A stretch of 64,000 nt of DNA from Clostridia bacterium (lineage in GTDB: Bacteria > Bacillota > Clostridia > Oscillospirales > CAG-272): positions 1-64,000 of the forward strand of contig JAFULR010000016.1 of NCBI GenBank assembly GCA_017483195.1, in the 5' to 3' direction. The position numbers and the translations under genes were made by a program. The stretch's first letter is position 1; each line of letters starts with the position of its first letter. Below are positions 56,234 to 64,000 of the stretch, in pieces. The notes beneath the pieces were generated by a model. The model did no database searches, had not been told where the DNA came from, and worked only from the letters and a program-made list of their open reading frames with translations.

Positions 56234-56672
56234 TATGCGTGGGAAGATACTGAATTCTATGAAGCTTACGCTTCCCTCATATTCAATAAACGAGGGAATT
56301 GCGCGCGGCGCAGTAGCGGCTTTTTGCGCTCAGCTCGATCCTACTGCCGCAGAGCTTGGAGATATAAAATGCGCGCTTTCGGAGGCGGTGACGAATGCAA
56401 TTGTTCACGCATACCGAGATACTATAGGTGAAATTTACATAAGTGTTGAATTGATTGAAAATTCCATTGTCAGAATCAAGGTGAAGGATAAGGGATGTGG
56501 AATTTCGGACGTTAAATGCGCGCGTGCCCCGCTTTTTACCACGGATAGGGCGGGCGAGCGCAGCGGAATGGGCTTTACTGTTATGGAGAGCTTTACGGAT
56601 TCTATGAGAGTGTCGTCCAAGGTCGGAAAGGGAACGTCGGTCACACTTTATAAAAAGATTGAGGGAAGATAA
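56220..56672 (+). CDS. spoIIAB: Anti-sigma F factor / serine kinase SpoIIAB
   Basis: A 150-residue GHKL-fold kinase that holds sigma F inactive and phosphorylates SpoIIAA. The N box is EAVTNAIVHAY, the G1 box VKDKGCGISD, and the G2 region RSGMGFTVMESF. MKLTLPSYSINEGIARGAVAAF matches the usual N terminus. I chose the ATG at 56220, 9 nt after GAGGAGG; ATGs at 56211 and 56214 are also in frame. It overlaps spoIIAA by 14 bases. Confidence 0.93.
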   Translation: MKRTDMRGKILNSMKLTLPSYSINEGIARGAVAAFCAQLDPTAAELGDIKCALSEAVTNAIVHAYRDTIGEIYISVELIENSIVRIKVKDKGCGISDVKCARAPLFTTDRAGERSGMGFTVMESFTDSMRVSSKVGKGTSVTLYKKIEGR

Positions 56673-56690
56673 CCAATAAACGGAGGATCA

Positions 56691-57437
56691 ATGAACGCAA
56701 TCAAGACGGAGCGGGGAGAGAGAAATCTCGATCTGATAATGCGCGCGCAGAGTGAGGACGAGGAGACCTCAATGCTTGCGCTTGAGGCTATAATTGAAGA
56801 AAATATGGGCCTTGTGCGCTCGATCGCGCTCCGCTTTCGCGATAGGGGAACGGATTACGAGGACCTTGTGCAGATAGGGATCATCGGGATGATGAAGGCG
56901 GTGCGCTCGTTTGATCCCGGCCGCGAGGTGGTGTTTTCGACCTATGCCGTGCCCCTTATTATGGGGGAGATCAAGCGGCATTTGCGCGATGACGGGCCCG
57001 TGAAGGTATCAAGGGTATATAAAAAGCTCTCGGCGGAGCTTGGCAGGGCACGAAACAAAATATTGACCGACGAGGGCAGGGAGCCGAGTATTTCGGAGCT
57101 TGCGCAGATCTGCGGAATATCGGTTGAGGATGCGGCGGTCGCGCTTGAAACGGTCAATCCGATAGCTTCTCTTTCAGAAACCTTTGGAGAGGATGAAAAG
57201 CTCACTCTTGAGAGTCAGCTTGCGTCCACGGACAGAGAAATAGAGAGGCTCAACGATAAAATTGCGCTCAGTCAAGCGATAAGCAGACTGCCCCGCGATT
57301 GGCAAAAAATAATAACTCTGAGATATTATCGCAATCTGACCCAGCAGCAGGTGGCGAACATAATGGGGCTTTCTCAGGTGAAGGTGTCGCGAGAAGAAAA
57401 AAAGATACTCACAGTTCTCAAAGGTGAGCTTCTGTGA
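56691..57437 (+). CDS. sigF: Sporulation sigma factor SigF
   Basis: A 248-residue sigma-70 family factor that directs forespore transcription. Region 2 reads DYEDLVQIGIIGMMKAVRSFDPGREVVFSTYAVPLIMGEIKR (key part QIGIIGMMKAVRSFDP), region 3 has ELAQICGISVEDA, and region 4 QQVANIMGLSQVKVSREEKKIL. It completes the spoIIA operon with ACGGAGGA upstream. Its presence says the lineage descends from, and may still be, a spore former. Confidence 0.95.
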   Translation: MNAIKTERGERNLDLIMRAQSEDEETSMLALEAIIEENMGLVRSIALRFRDRGTDYEDLVQIGIIGMMKAVRSFDPGREVVFSTYAVPLIMGEIKRHLRDDGPVKVSRVYKKLSAELGRARNKILTDEGREPSISELAQICGISVEDAAVALETVNPIASLSETFGEDEKLTLESQLASTDREIERLNDKIALSQAISRLPRDWQKIITLRYYRNLTQQQVANIMGLSQVKVSREEKKILTVLKGELL

Positions 57438-57480
57438 GTAACAAAGATTTAGATTTGTGCAAAATTCAGTTCTGAATATC

Positions 57481-57652
57481 AAAAAAAGTTCATACTATAA
57501 TACATAGTATGAACCTGATATGAGTAGATTATACTCCTATTTGTTTGAAATGTCAACAGAAATTGAGAAAAAACAGTAAAAAAATATTGTTTTAGCCCGA
57601 TTTTTCCTGAAAATCCATTAAAAAGGTTCATACTATGTATTATTATGTGAAC
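57481..57652. promoter_or_regulatory. Regulatory module: two GTTCATAC palindromes around divergent promoters
   Basis: GTTCATACTAT-aatac-ATAGTATGAAC (57488-57514, with A7 to its left) and GGTTCATA...TATGTGAAC (57625-57652) flank a minus-strand promoter TTGACA (57556-57551), 17 bp, TATAAT (57533-57528). A plus-strand TTGAGA (57563-57568), 16 bp, TATTGT faces the prepilin gene. The -35 region TGTCAACA-N4-TTGAGAA is the same as at 39054 and, inverted, at 47553. Confidence 0.65.
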
Positions 57653-57684
57653 TTTGATAAATACATTTTTAGGAGAAAAACGAA

Positions 57685-58983
57685 ATGAAAAACGCAAAAA
57701 AAGGTTTTACACTGGTTGAGTTGCTTGTTGTAATTGCTATGTTGGCTATTCTTGCGACTGTGACCGTTGTCGGATTGACGGGATGTATTGAAGAAGCAAA
57801 GCTCTCGGTAGATTTGCAGGGAGTTGAGCAGATGAATACAGCTCTTGAAGCAGCTTCTGTTACTGGTGCACCTAAGAATTTCAAGGAATTTGACAAAATT
57901 CTCACGGATGCAGGCTTTAACACAGAGGAGGGTATCAGATCTCTCGTTGATGGATATGCGATCTACTGGTATAAAACACACAACGTAGTTGTTCTTGCAA
58001 AGGACGACGGAACACTTGAAGGCCCCGGATATGAGGCGGATATGGCTGCTGATTTCGCAAATGATTTTGCATCCAAGAATAACATCTATGACCTCGCAAT
58101 GTGCGGCAGTAAGTTCTACGTAGGCGATGCGCCTGTAGGCTCTCTTCAGGAGGCTCTTAATATTGGAGGCAAGATCAATCTTGCAAGCGATATTGAGATT
58201 GACACAATGGTTAACGTATCTAAGGACACCGAATTGAATCTTAACGGTTACTCCATTACGTCAACTATCGCTTCAGGTCGTCCGTTCAATGTAGTTGGTA
58301 ACGTTAAGTTCACGCTTAATGCAGAGGATTCCGAGGTTGCTTTCGGTGCTTACGGCTTAATCGCTATTAAGGGCTCTAACCAAGAAGCTATCACTGCTAA
58401 TGTAGTGATCAACGGCGGCTCCTTTGAGGGCGAAATGGACAACGGTGCATTCATTAAGGTAGTAAATGACGCTAATGCAACGGTAATCCTTAATAATGTT
58501 ACATATAAGGATAACACAAATCTTGGTTGCACAACTGATGTAGGCACAGATGTTTCTTATATTACCCATATGAATAGCGGACGTAACTGTCTGCTTGACA
58601 TTCAGGTTAACGGCGGTAAGTACGACGCTGACTGTGGCTTCATTGCTCCGAGCGGAAGCTTTGAGAATGTAACAATCAATGCACGCGGCTTTGGTATTTA
58701 TGCTATTAATGCTTCAATTGAAGGCTGTAGTATAACTACAACAAATATTCATGATGTTGGCGGTCATACTCCCGCTGCTGCAGTAGCTGTGTCTAACGCA
58801 GGAACTATTACAGTAAATGATTCCGTGCTTAACGCAGGTGAGGACGGAGATGCAACCGCATTGTATTCCGGTAAGCTGATTGAAATAACCAATTCTGCTA
58901 TCACAGGTAACCACCACACATACGGTGATAGCGAAGCTTCCGTAACTGTTGACGGTGTAGCACAGGAGCTTGTCAGAAGCTAA
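57685..58983 (+). CDS. Prepilin-like protein with a beta-helix-like body
   Basis: A 432-residue protein. The signal is MKNAKKG|FTLVELLVVIAMLAILA with Glu at +5. A pilin-like head (about 45-125; FKEFDKILTDAGFNTEEGIRSLVDGYAIYWY) resembles the head of the giant Hint prepilin (DITDYILTDSGLGTLV). From about 145 the chain has repeating Asn/Gly-rich strands (INLASDIEIDTMVNVSKDTELNLNGYSI, VVINGGSFEG, DIQVNGGKYDA) suggestive of a right-handed beta-helix, as in adhesins or polysaccharide-binding proteins. AGGAGAAAAACGA precedes the ATG. It stands alone behind the regulatory module. Confidence 0.85.
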   Translation: MKNAKKGFTLVELLVVIAMLAILATVTVVGLTGCIEEAKLSVDLQGVEQMNTALEAASVTGAPKNFKEFDKILTDAGFNTEEGIRSLVDGYAIYWYKTHNVVVLAKDDGTLEGPGYEADMAADFANDFASKNNIYDLAMCGSKFYVGDAPVGSLQEALNIGGKINLASDIEIDTMVNVSKDTELNLNGYSITSTIASGRPFNVVGNVKFTLNAEDSEVAFGAYGLIAIKGSNQEAITANVVINGGSFEGEMDNGAFIKVVNDANATVILNNVTYKDNTNLGCTTDVGTDVSYITHMNSGRNCLLDIQVNGGKYDADCGFIAPSGSFENVTINARGFGIYAINASIEGCSITTTNIHDVGGHTPAAAVAVSNAGTITVNDSVLNAGEDGDATALYSGKLIEITNSAITGNHHTYGDSEASVTVDGVAQELVRS

Positions 58984-59047
58984 TCTGTAACTATTAATAC
59001 AAATCAGATATATCAAACTGATCTACAGTTTGTTTCTCAAATTTTTT

Positions 59048-59073
59048 CCCCATGGGCGCTCGCGCCCGTGGGG
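59048..59073 (+). terminator. Hairpin after the 57.7 kb prepilin gene
   Basis: CCCCATGGGCG-ctcg-CGCCCGTGGGG followed by AATTTT. The T-run is weak, but the stem is strong and it lies 64 bp past the stop. Confidence 0.65.
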
Positions 59074-59086
59074 AATTTTGATATAC

Positions 59087-59118
59087 AAAAAAACGGGAGC
59101 GCGAGCGCTCCCGTTTTA
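59087..59118 (-). terminator. Beta-galactosidase terminator
   Basis: ACGGGAGCGC-ga-GCGCTCCCGT with T7 on the minus strand, 18 bp after the gene's stop. Confidence 0.9.
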
Positions 59119-59131
59119 TTATTGAATCAAA

Positions 59132-61408
59132 TCAGTTCTTATTCTTGGGCTTTTTGATCCTGTTAAGCTCCTTGTTCATCTTAAGAAGCTCTTCCTTTGT
59201 GAAGGAAATATTAGCCATGCCGATCATGGACGTAAGACGGAGAACGGTGAAGCCTGCCATCATTTCCATAAGTCCGCCGCCAGCTGCTGAGAAGTCAACG
59301 TTGAAGCCGCCCTTCTTTTCGCCGTCCTTCTTGTTAGCGTCCATCTTTTTCTTGAGTGTAAGACCAAGCTTAGCAAACCAGAGCTTACCGGAGATTGTCT
59401 TCATGATCTCACCAAGAGTGTCGTTAAGAGAGAAGCATCCCTCGGGAGCCTCAACGTCGAACCAGTTAAGGATTGCGCCCTTTTCTACAAGAACGTAATC
59501 CATATTCATCTCTTCAACCTTGCGGATCTTACCTTCATCTGTGAACTCGCCTGCCTTAGCAACGATTGTGGACTCGCCAACGTTCTTAACGTCAAAGTAG
59601 AAGAAGTGGTCGGGAGCAGTCTTTGTGCCAATGGATTCGCCGTTTACGAAAAGCTCAACTGTGGGAAGGTTGGAGTAAACTGTTACCTTTGTAACGTCCT
59701 CAACTCTGTCAACGTATCTCTTGCCGCAAAGGTGAACGAAGGGAGCCTCCTCGGGGCTTCTGAGCCATGCCTTGTAAGCATAGAAGGAGTCCTTCTTATA
59801 CTTTCTGTCCATGGTCATAAGACCCTTGTGGTTCTGACCGTTTTCGCCGCCCTCAGCTCTTGCGTCAGCGCCGAAGTCGAACATATTCCATACGTGAGTT
59901 GCCCACATATATTTTCTTGAGAAGAGCTGCTTGATGAGTTCTTCGTGATAGTATGCCTGATATTCCTCGGTGTAGTCACCCTGCTTAGGATCACTTGTGT
60001 GCCAGTTAAGTGCCTCACAACCATATTCGGAGCATCCGATCGGGATGGAAGGATGAGTAGCGTGGAACTTATCGAACCAAGGTCCGTTCATTGTTGTGTC
60101 GCCGCCGTACCAGCCAAAATAGTGGTTATAGGAAACAACGTCGGGGATCTGGATATAGGGATCATCCATCTTGCACATAGAAACTGCTGCGATGGTTGTA
60201 AGACGAGTTTTGTCCATTTCGTGGCAGAGATTATTAAGGATCTTATGGTTTTCAAGAAGATCGTTATCGGATCCCGCGATGGAAATTTCGTTTGAAAGCC
60301 CCCAAACAACGATGGAGGGGTGGTTATAGTTCTGAGAGATAAGCTCCTTCATCTGTGTGATGGTATTTTCTCTACCTGTGGGCATATGTCTGGAAATATA
60401 GGGGATCTCAGCCCAAACTACCATACCGTACTCGTCGCAAAGATCGTAGAAGTACTGATCGTGCTGATAGTGAGCAAGACGGATGGTCGTTGCGCCCATT
60501 TCCCAGATGTATTCCATATCTTCCTTATGATGCTCGGGAAGAAGAGCATTACCTACACCAAGTCTGTCCTGGTGACGTGATACACCGCGAAGAGGATATT
60601 CCTCGCCGTTAAGGATAAATCCGTTTTCGGGATCGATCTTGAAGGTTCTGCAGCCGAAGCGCGCGGAAACTGTGTCTATACCGTTACCGCCGTTGATGAT
60701 GGATGCCTTAGCTGTATAAAGGTAGGGATCCTTTCTTCCGTGCCAGAGGTGAACGTTCTCAACAGAGAAGGTAACTACCTTGCTTTCGGAATGTGTTTCG
60801 GCAACGAGATTGCCCTCTGCATCATAGATAGCATAAAGGTATTCGTGATTTGCGGGAAGATTTGCTCCGTAAACCTCGATCTCTACCTTTGCGTTCTTTC
60901 CTTCAACTGTGGGTGTAACCTTAATGCCGGGTGCACCGTAGTAGTCAAGGTCAAAGTGAACGTTGGGAACTGAAACGATGTTTACGTTTCTGTAAAGACC
61001 GCCGTAGAAGGTGAAGTCTGCCATCTGAGGGTAAACTCTTTCGTTAGCAGCGTTGTCAACAACGATTGCAAGAACGTTTTCTTCGGCAAGATCATTTGTG
61101 AGGTTAACTCTCCATGTGGAGTAACCGCCGTCGTGGTGAGCGAGATGCTTACCGTTGAGGTAAACGTCAGCGGAAGAGTTAGCACCGTTGATTTCGAGGT
61201 AGTGAAGGTCCTCTGCGGGAAGCTCTGATTTTGCAAAGCTCTTCTTGTAAACACAAGAGCCGCGGTAATAGTCGTTTCCACCGTCCTGACCGTCAAGAGC
61301 GTTCCAGGAATGGGGAAGATTAACAAGCTCTGCGCCTTCAGCAACGCCTATATCAGCAGTTGCCTTGTAGAAGCTCCAATAGCTGTTAAAATTAAGAATG
61401 GATCTCAT
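59132..61408 (-). CDS. Glycoside hydrolase family 2 (beta-galactosidase type)
   Basis: A 758-residue GH2 enzyme that would release terminal beta-linked galactose or a related sugar. Sugar-binding domain (about 1-165), Ig-like domain (166-265), then the TIM barrel with acid/base Glu near 373 (GLSNEISIAG) and nucleophile Glu near 458 (GCSEYGCEAL), and HVWNMFDFGAD. Residues about 665-758 form an odd Lys/Met/Gly-rich tail (KKKMDANKKDGEKKGG, GGGLMEMMAGF) not needed for GH2 activity. No signal peptide, so intracellular. The ATG has AGGAGG upstream and its own promoter, divergent from the sugar transporter. Confidence 0.93.
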   Translation of the reverse strand: MRSILNFNSYWSFYKATADIGVAEGAELVNLPHSWNALDGQDGGNDYYRGSCVYKKSFAKSELPAEDLHYLEINGANSSADVYLNGKHLAHHDGGYSTWRVNLTNDLAEENVLAIVVDNAANERVYPQMADFTFYGGLYRNVNIVSVPNVHFDLDYYGAPGIKVTPTVEGKNAKVEIEVYGANLPANHEYLYAIYDAEGNLVAETHSESKVVTFSVENVHLWHGRKDPYLYTAKASIINGGNGIDTVSARFGCRTFKIDPENGFILNGEEYPLRGVSRHQDRLGVGNALLPEHHKEDMEYIWEMGATTIRLAHYQHDQYFYDLCDEYGMVVWAEIPYISRHMPTGRENTITQMKELISQNYNHPSIVVWGLSNEISIAGSDNDLLENHKILNNLCHEMDKTRLTTIAAVSMCKMDDPYIQIPDVVSYNHYFGWYGGDTTMNGPWFDKFHATHPSIPIGCSEYGCEALNWHTSDPKQGDYTEEYQAYYHEELIKQLFSRKYMWATHVWNMFDFGADARAEGGENGQNHKGLMTMDRKYKKDSFYAYKAWLRSPEEAPFVHLCGKRYVDRVEDVTKVTVYSNLPTVELFVNGESIGTKTAPDHFFYFDVKNVGESTIVAKAGEFTDEGKIRKVEEMNMDYVLVEKGAILNWFDVEAPEGCFSLNDTLGEIMKTISGKLWFAKLGLTLKKKMDANKKDGEKKGGFNVDFSAAGGGLMEMMAGFTVLRLTSMIGMANISFTKEELLKMNKELNRIKKPKNKN

Positions 61409-61464
61409 TTTAATTCCTCCTAAAAATATGAATAAACATAATTTTGCATTATATTACATTTTAC

Positions 61465-61492
61465 ATTATATCAAAAAGCCTCGAAAAGTCAA
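61465..61492 (-). promoter_or_regulatory. Promoter of the beta-galactosidase gene
   Basis: Minus strand: TTGACT (61492-61487), 16-bp spacer, TATAAT (61470-61465). Confidence 0.75.
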
Positions 61493-61573
61493 GAGCATTG
61501 CAAAATTGTTTACAATTTGCCAACATATGAATATGGTTCACGTTTTTATGAACAATGGATTTATCAATATTTG

Positions 61574-61602
61574 TTGACAAAAAATCCATTTTGTGGTATA
61601 AT
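61574..61602 (+). promoter_or_regulatory. Promoter of the GPH transporter gene
   Basis: TTGACA (61574-61579), 17-bp spacer, TATAAT (61597-61602). The region between the two divergent promoters contains CAACATATGAATATGG, AACGTTTTTATGAAC and repeated CAATATTTG segments that could bind a shared regulator; none is proven. Confidence 0.85.
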
Positions 61603-61643
61603 ATCACCTGCGATATTTTCGCAAAAAATTATTGGAGGATATT

Positions 61644-63245
61644 ATGTCTAAAAAGCAAAAAACAGTTGAGCTTGATGCTAACGGACACCGCAAGTTCGGT
61701 ATTCGCGACAAGCTCGCTTATGCAGCCGGCGACGCAGGCTGTAACATGAGCTTTTCTCTTAAGGGAACAGTTCAGACCTTCTGGCTTGTTTACATGATGA
61801 TGGAAACAGGTCTCTTCTCACTCCTTCTTCTTCTTGTTCAGGTGTGGGACGCAATTAATGACCCCCTCATCGGTACTCTTATTGATAATGACAAGAGAAA
61901 GTACAAAATGGGTAAGTATAAAACTTACATATTCATTGGTGCTTGCGGCTTGCTTGTTGGTGGAGCAGCAGTTTTCCTTCCTTTCCCCGATGCAGATACC
62001 ATTGTTAAGGTTGTTCTTTTCATTCTTGGTTATATCGTTTGGGATGCTGCTTATACAATGGCAAACGTTCCTTACGGCACGATGCTTAACATCGTTACCG
62101 AGGACGACCAGGAAAGAGCTTCTCTCTCCGTATTCAGATCCATCGGTGGTGCAGTGGGCGGTATGCTTCCCGGAATCATTCTTCCTATGCTTATCTGGCA
62201 GAAGGTTACTTTTGATCCCAGCAACCCCACTTGGTTCCTTGACAGAATTGAGATTCCCGAAGGCGCAGAAAGCGCATTTTCTCCCGACAAATTCCTTACT
62301 AATCCCAAGACAGGCTTGCCTTACGTTGAGGGTGACGCAGTGCTCAGCCCCTTGACACACAGCCAGCTTGAAATCCTTCTTGGTGACAGAGTTTTCTGGG
62401 CAGCTCTTATCATGGGTGTTCTTGGCTTCGTATTCTTTATGCTTATGCTCAAGAATATCACTATTCGTGGCAACGAGTATGCTAAGCTTAATGATGAAGG
62501 CGGCGAAAAGGTTAACCTTTTGAAGTCCTTCGGCACATTTATCAAGAACCGTCCTGCAGTTGGTTGTACAATCGCTGCTATGGGTATGTTCCTTGGTATG
62601 CAGTCCGCATCTACTGCTACAACCATCATGTTTGCTACACACTTTGGTCAGGCATCTCTTTCCGGTCTTGTGCAGTTGGTAGGATTCCTTCCTATGTTCA
62701 TTTTCATGCCATTTGCTACAAAGCTTGTTAAGAAGCACGGTAAGAAAGAGGTTGCATCTATCGGTTCTATCGCAGGACTTGTAGGCGGTGCTATTCTTTG
62801 CATCTTCCCCCTTTGTCCTCAGAACGTTCAGCTCGTTGTTTACATGATCGGTCTTATTTTCTTCGGTCTTGGTATGGGCTTCTATAACTGCGTATCCTGG
62901 GCTATGATGGGTGATGCTATCGATTACCAGGAATGGAAGACGGGTAAGAGAGAAGAAAGCGTTGTTTACGCACTTCACTCCTTCTTCAGAAAGCTTGCTC
63001 AGGGTGTTGGTCCTGCAGCTGTAATCGCTCTTATGGGTACTCCCATTATCGGTTACGTTTCCGCACTTGGTACAGTAGGCCAGTCTCCCGAAACAGCAGC
63101 AAGACTTTGCTGGCTTGTTGCAGGCCTTTATACGTTGAGTGCAGTATGCCAGTTTGTAGGTATTGCTCTTGTTTATAATATCGACAGAAAGACACTTGCA
63201 ACAATGAAGGCGGACCTTGCAGCTCGTCACGCTGAAAACGCTTAA
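61644..63245 (+). CDS. GPH-family sugar:cation symporter (MelB-like)
   Basis: A 533-residue transporter with twelve hydrophobic segments. The start GIRDKLAYAAGDAGCNMSFSL and WDAINDPLIGTLIDN, containing the Asp residues that bind the cation and sugar, are the MelB/GPH signature; PYGTMLNIVTEDDQERASLSVFRS (key part DQERASLSVFR) and DAIDYQEWKTGKREES are also diagnostic. A longer loop lies between segments 6 and 7. It probably imports the disaccharide or glycoside split by the divergent GH2 enzyme. ATG at 61644 with TTGGAGGA upstream. Confidence 0.92.
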   Translation: MSKKQKTVELDANGHRKFGIRDKLAYAAGDAGCNMSFSLKGTVQTFWLVYMMMETGLFSLLLLLVQVWDAINDPLIGTLIDNDKRKYKMGKYKTYIFIGACGLLVGGAAVFLPFPDADTIVKVVLFILGYIVWDAAYTMANVPYGTMLNIVTEDDQERASLSVFRSIGGAVGGMLPGIILPMLIWQKVTFDPSNPTWFLDRIEIPEGAESAFSPDKFLTNPKTGLPYVEGDAVLSPLTHSQLEILLGDRVFWAALIMGVLGFVFFMLMLKNITIRGNEYAKLNDEGGEKVNLLKSFGTFIKNRPAVGCTIAAMGMFLGMQSASTATTIMFATHFGQASLSGLVQLVGFLPMFIFMPFATKLVKKHGKKEVASIGSIAGLVGGAILCIFPLCPQNVQLVVYMIGLIFFGLGMGFYNCVSWAMMGDAIDYQEWKTGKREESVVYALHSFFRKLAQGVGPAAVIALMGTPIIGYVSALGTVGQSPETAARLCWLVAGLYTLSAVCQFVGIALVYNIDRKTLATMKADLAARHAENA

Positions 63246-63276
63246 TTTTAGGCATAATTAATCTATCAATTAAAAA

Positions 63277-63312
63277 TATACCCCGACGGTATTTCCGTCG
63301 GGGTTTGTTTTT
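63277..63312. terminator. Bidirectional terminator between transporter and pseudouridine synthase genes
   Basis: CCCCGACGG-tattt-CCGTCGGGG with a T-run on the plus side and an A-run on the other. It serves both convergent genes. Confidence 0.9.
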
Positions 63313-63975
63313 TTATTCAAATAAGTTCCAAGGCTTTTGGCTAAGGTCGGGCGCGCTTTCAAATTCATAGCTCTTGCCCTTATAGATAAAGGCTATTTTA
63401 CTTGCCCAAAGTGCAAAATTAGGCGCTTTTTCACGCGAGCCGTATTTTCCGTCACCGTATATTGGCATTCCTCTTGATGAGAGCTGAGCACGGATCTGAT
63501 GAAACCTACCTGTGTTCAGGGTGATGCGAAGCAGGGAAAAGATTTTATCGTCTTCTGAAACGGTTTGCAACGTTTTAAAATCAAGGCTTGCAAGCTTTGC
63601 TCCTTTGCGCTCGCTTTTGACAACAAATGCTTTTTTTTGCGCACTGTCCTTGAAAAGGTAGTCCGTCATATTTCCGCTTTCGTTTTCGGGTCTTCCCGAA
63701 ATCACGGCGAGATATTCCTTCTGAAAGCCGTCTTTTTCCGCAACAAGGCGAGAAAAGGATGCAGCGGCTTCCTTGTTTCGTGCATATATGATCAAGCCCC
63801 CCGTGGATCTGTCAAGACGGTGGACGACGAAGATATCGCTTTTTTCACCGTTTTTTATAAGCTTCTCGGACAAAAGCGCCGTCATATCAACACAGCCCGA
63901 CGGATCGGGCTGTGACGGTATTCCTTGCGGCTTTACGCAAGCTATAAAATCTTTATTTTTAAAAAGGATATTCAT
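63313..63975 (-). CDS. RluA-family pseudouridine synthase
   Basis: A 220-residue synthase that isomerises uridine to pseudouridine in rRNA or tRNA. The catalytic Asp55 is in VHRLDRSTGGLIIYARN; the family segments KEYLAVISGRP, TLNTGRFHQIRAQLSSRG and IYGDGKYG follow. It lacks the N-terminal S4 domain of larger RluD-type enzymes, so it belongs to the short RluA/RluC group. The target base cannot be told. The last 25 bp of the window beyond its start hold nothing recognisable. Confidence 0.92.
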   Translation of the reverse strand: MNILFKNKDFIACVKPQGIPSQPDPSGCVDMTALLSEKLIKNGEKSDIFVVHRLDRSTGGLIIYARNKEAAASFSRLVAEKDGFQKEYLAVISGRPENESGNMTDYLFKDSAQKKAFVVKSERKGAKLASLDFKTLQTVSEDDKIFSLLRITLNTGRFHQIRAQLSSRGMPIYGDGKYGSREKAPNFALWASKIAFIYKGKSYEFESAPDLSQKPWNLFE

Positions 63976-64000
63976 TATTCCGAATAAACCGCGGGATCGA

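Noticed and set aside
59132..63245. A larger polysaccharide-utilisation locus
   Set aside because: Only one glycosidase and one symporter are present, divergently arranged; no regulator, binding protein or further hydrolase is visible.

Overview
The window looks like a chromosomal segment of an uncultured, gut-type Clostridia (Firmicutes) bacterium. The evidence is the spoIIAA-spoIIAB-sigF sporulation operon, the rpsL-rpsG-fusA-tuf and rpoB-rpoC arrangements with A/G-rich ribosome binding sites, consensus sigma-A promoters (TTGACA, 17 bp, TATAAT), FMN and SAM-I riboswitches, ECF-type riboflavin uptake, an isolated mreB, and the paired radical SAM/DUF2344 genes. No rRNA, tRNA, prophage or CRISPR array was recognised. 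I cannot place the organism below class.

Layout. 0-7 kb: a membrane glycosyltransferase and an SDR oxidoreductase (minus strand), recA-recX, a large SH3/repeat lipoprotein and rpsT. 7-20 kb: rpoBC and the str operon, each with its own strong promoter and a structured leader. 20-24 kb: FMN riboswitch-ribU, a small multidrug-export-family protein, radC, and SAM-I riboswitch-metK. 24-38 kb: recD2-comF, mreB, pepD, rlmB, a 980-residue membrane protein that resembles a catalytically dead P-type ATPase, radical SAM + DUF2344, a 2H phosphoesterase, a REP-associated tyrosine transposase and a gamma carbonic anhydrase.

38-50 kb is the accessory heart of the window. It holds a four-repeat zinc-ribbon protein, then a 1519-residue prepilin-like protein that ends in a Hint (hedgehog/intein-type) domain and is bracketed by two membrane-anchored Ig-like proteins of the same design. 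These are followed by a YwaF-like membrane protein, two tandem small prepilins and a 1.2 kb noncoding island bounded by 104-bp inverted repeats. A fourth prepilin-like protein, with a beta-helix-like body, lies at 57.7 kb after sigF. No pilus ATPase, platform protein or prepilin peptidase is present, so the machinery must be elsewhere. Three loci (39.05, 47.56 and 57.56 kb), two of them beside prepilins, share a promoter core: a TCAA-N6-TTGA palindrome over the -35 box, TATAAT, then an inverted repeat at the start of the transcript. This looks like a small undescribed regulon.

50-64 kb: MATE transporter, S1-domain protein, rplM-rpsI, a cluster of small membrane proteins with a CPBP protease, the spoIIA operon, a divergent beta-galactosidase / GPH sugar transporter pair and an RluA-family pseudouridine synthase. 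Gene-free gaps are unusually rich in palindromes. They include a REP family (core GTAGGGG...CCC) found in intergenic gaps and also as a perfect 26-bp inverted pair inside the transposase ORF, an array of micro-hairpins separated by AATATCACT, and a family of A/T-stem hairpins. The best candidates for something new are the Hint-bearing prepilin locus with its shared promoter module, and the pseudo-P-type ATPase.
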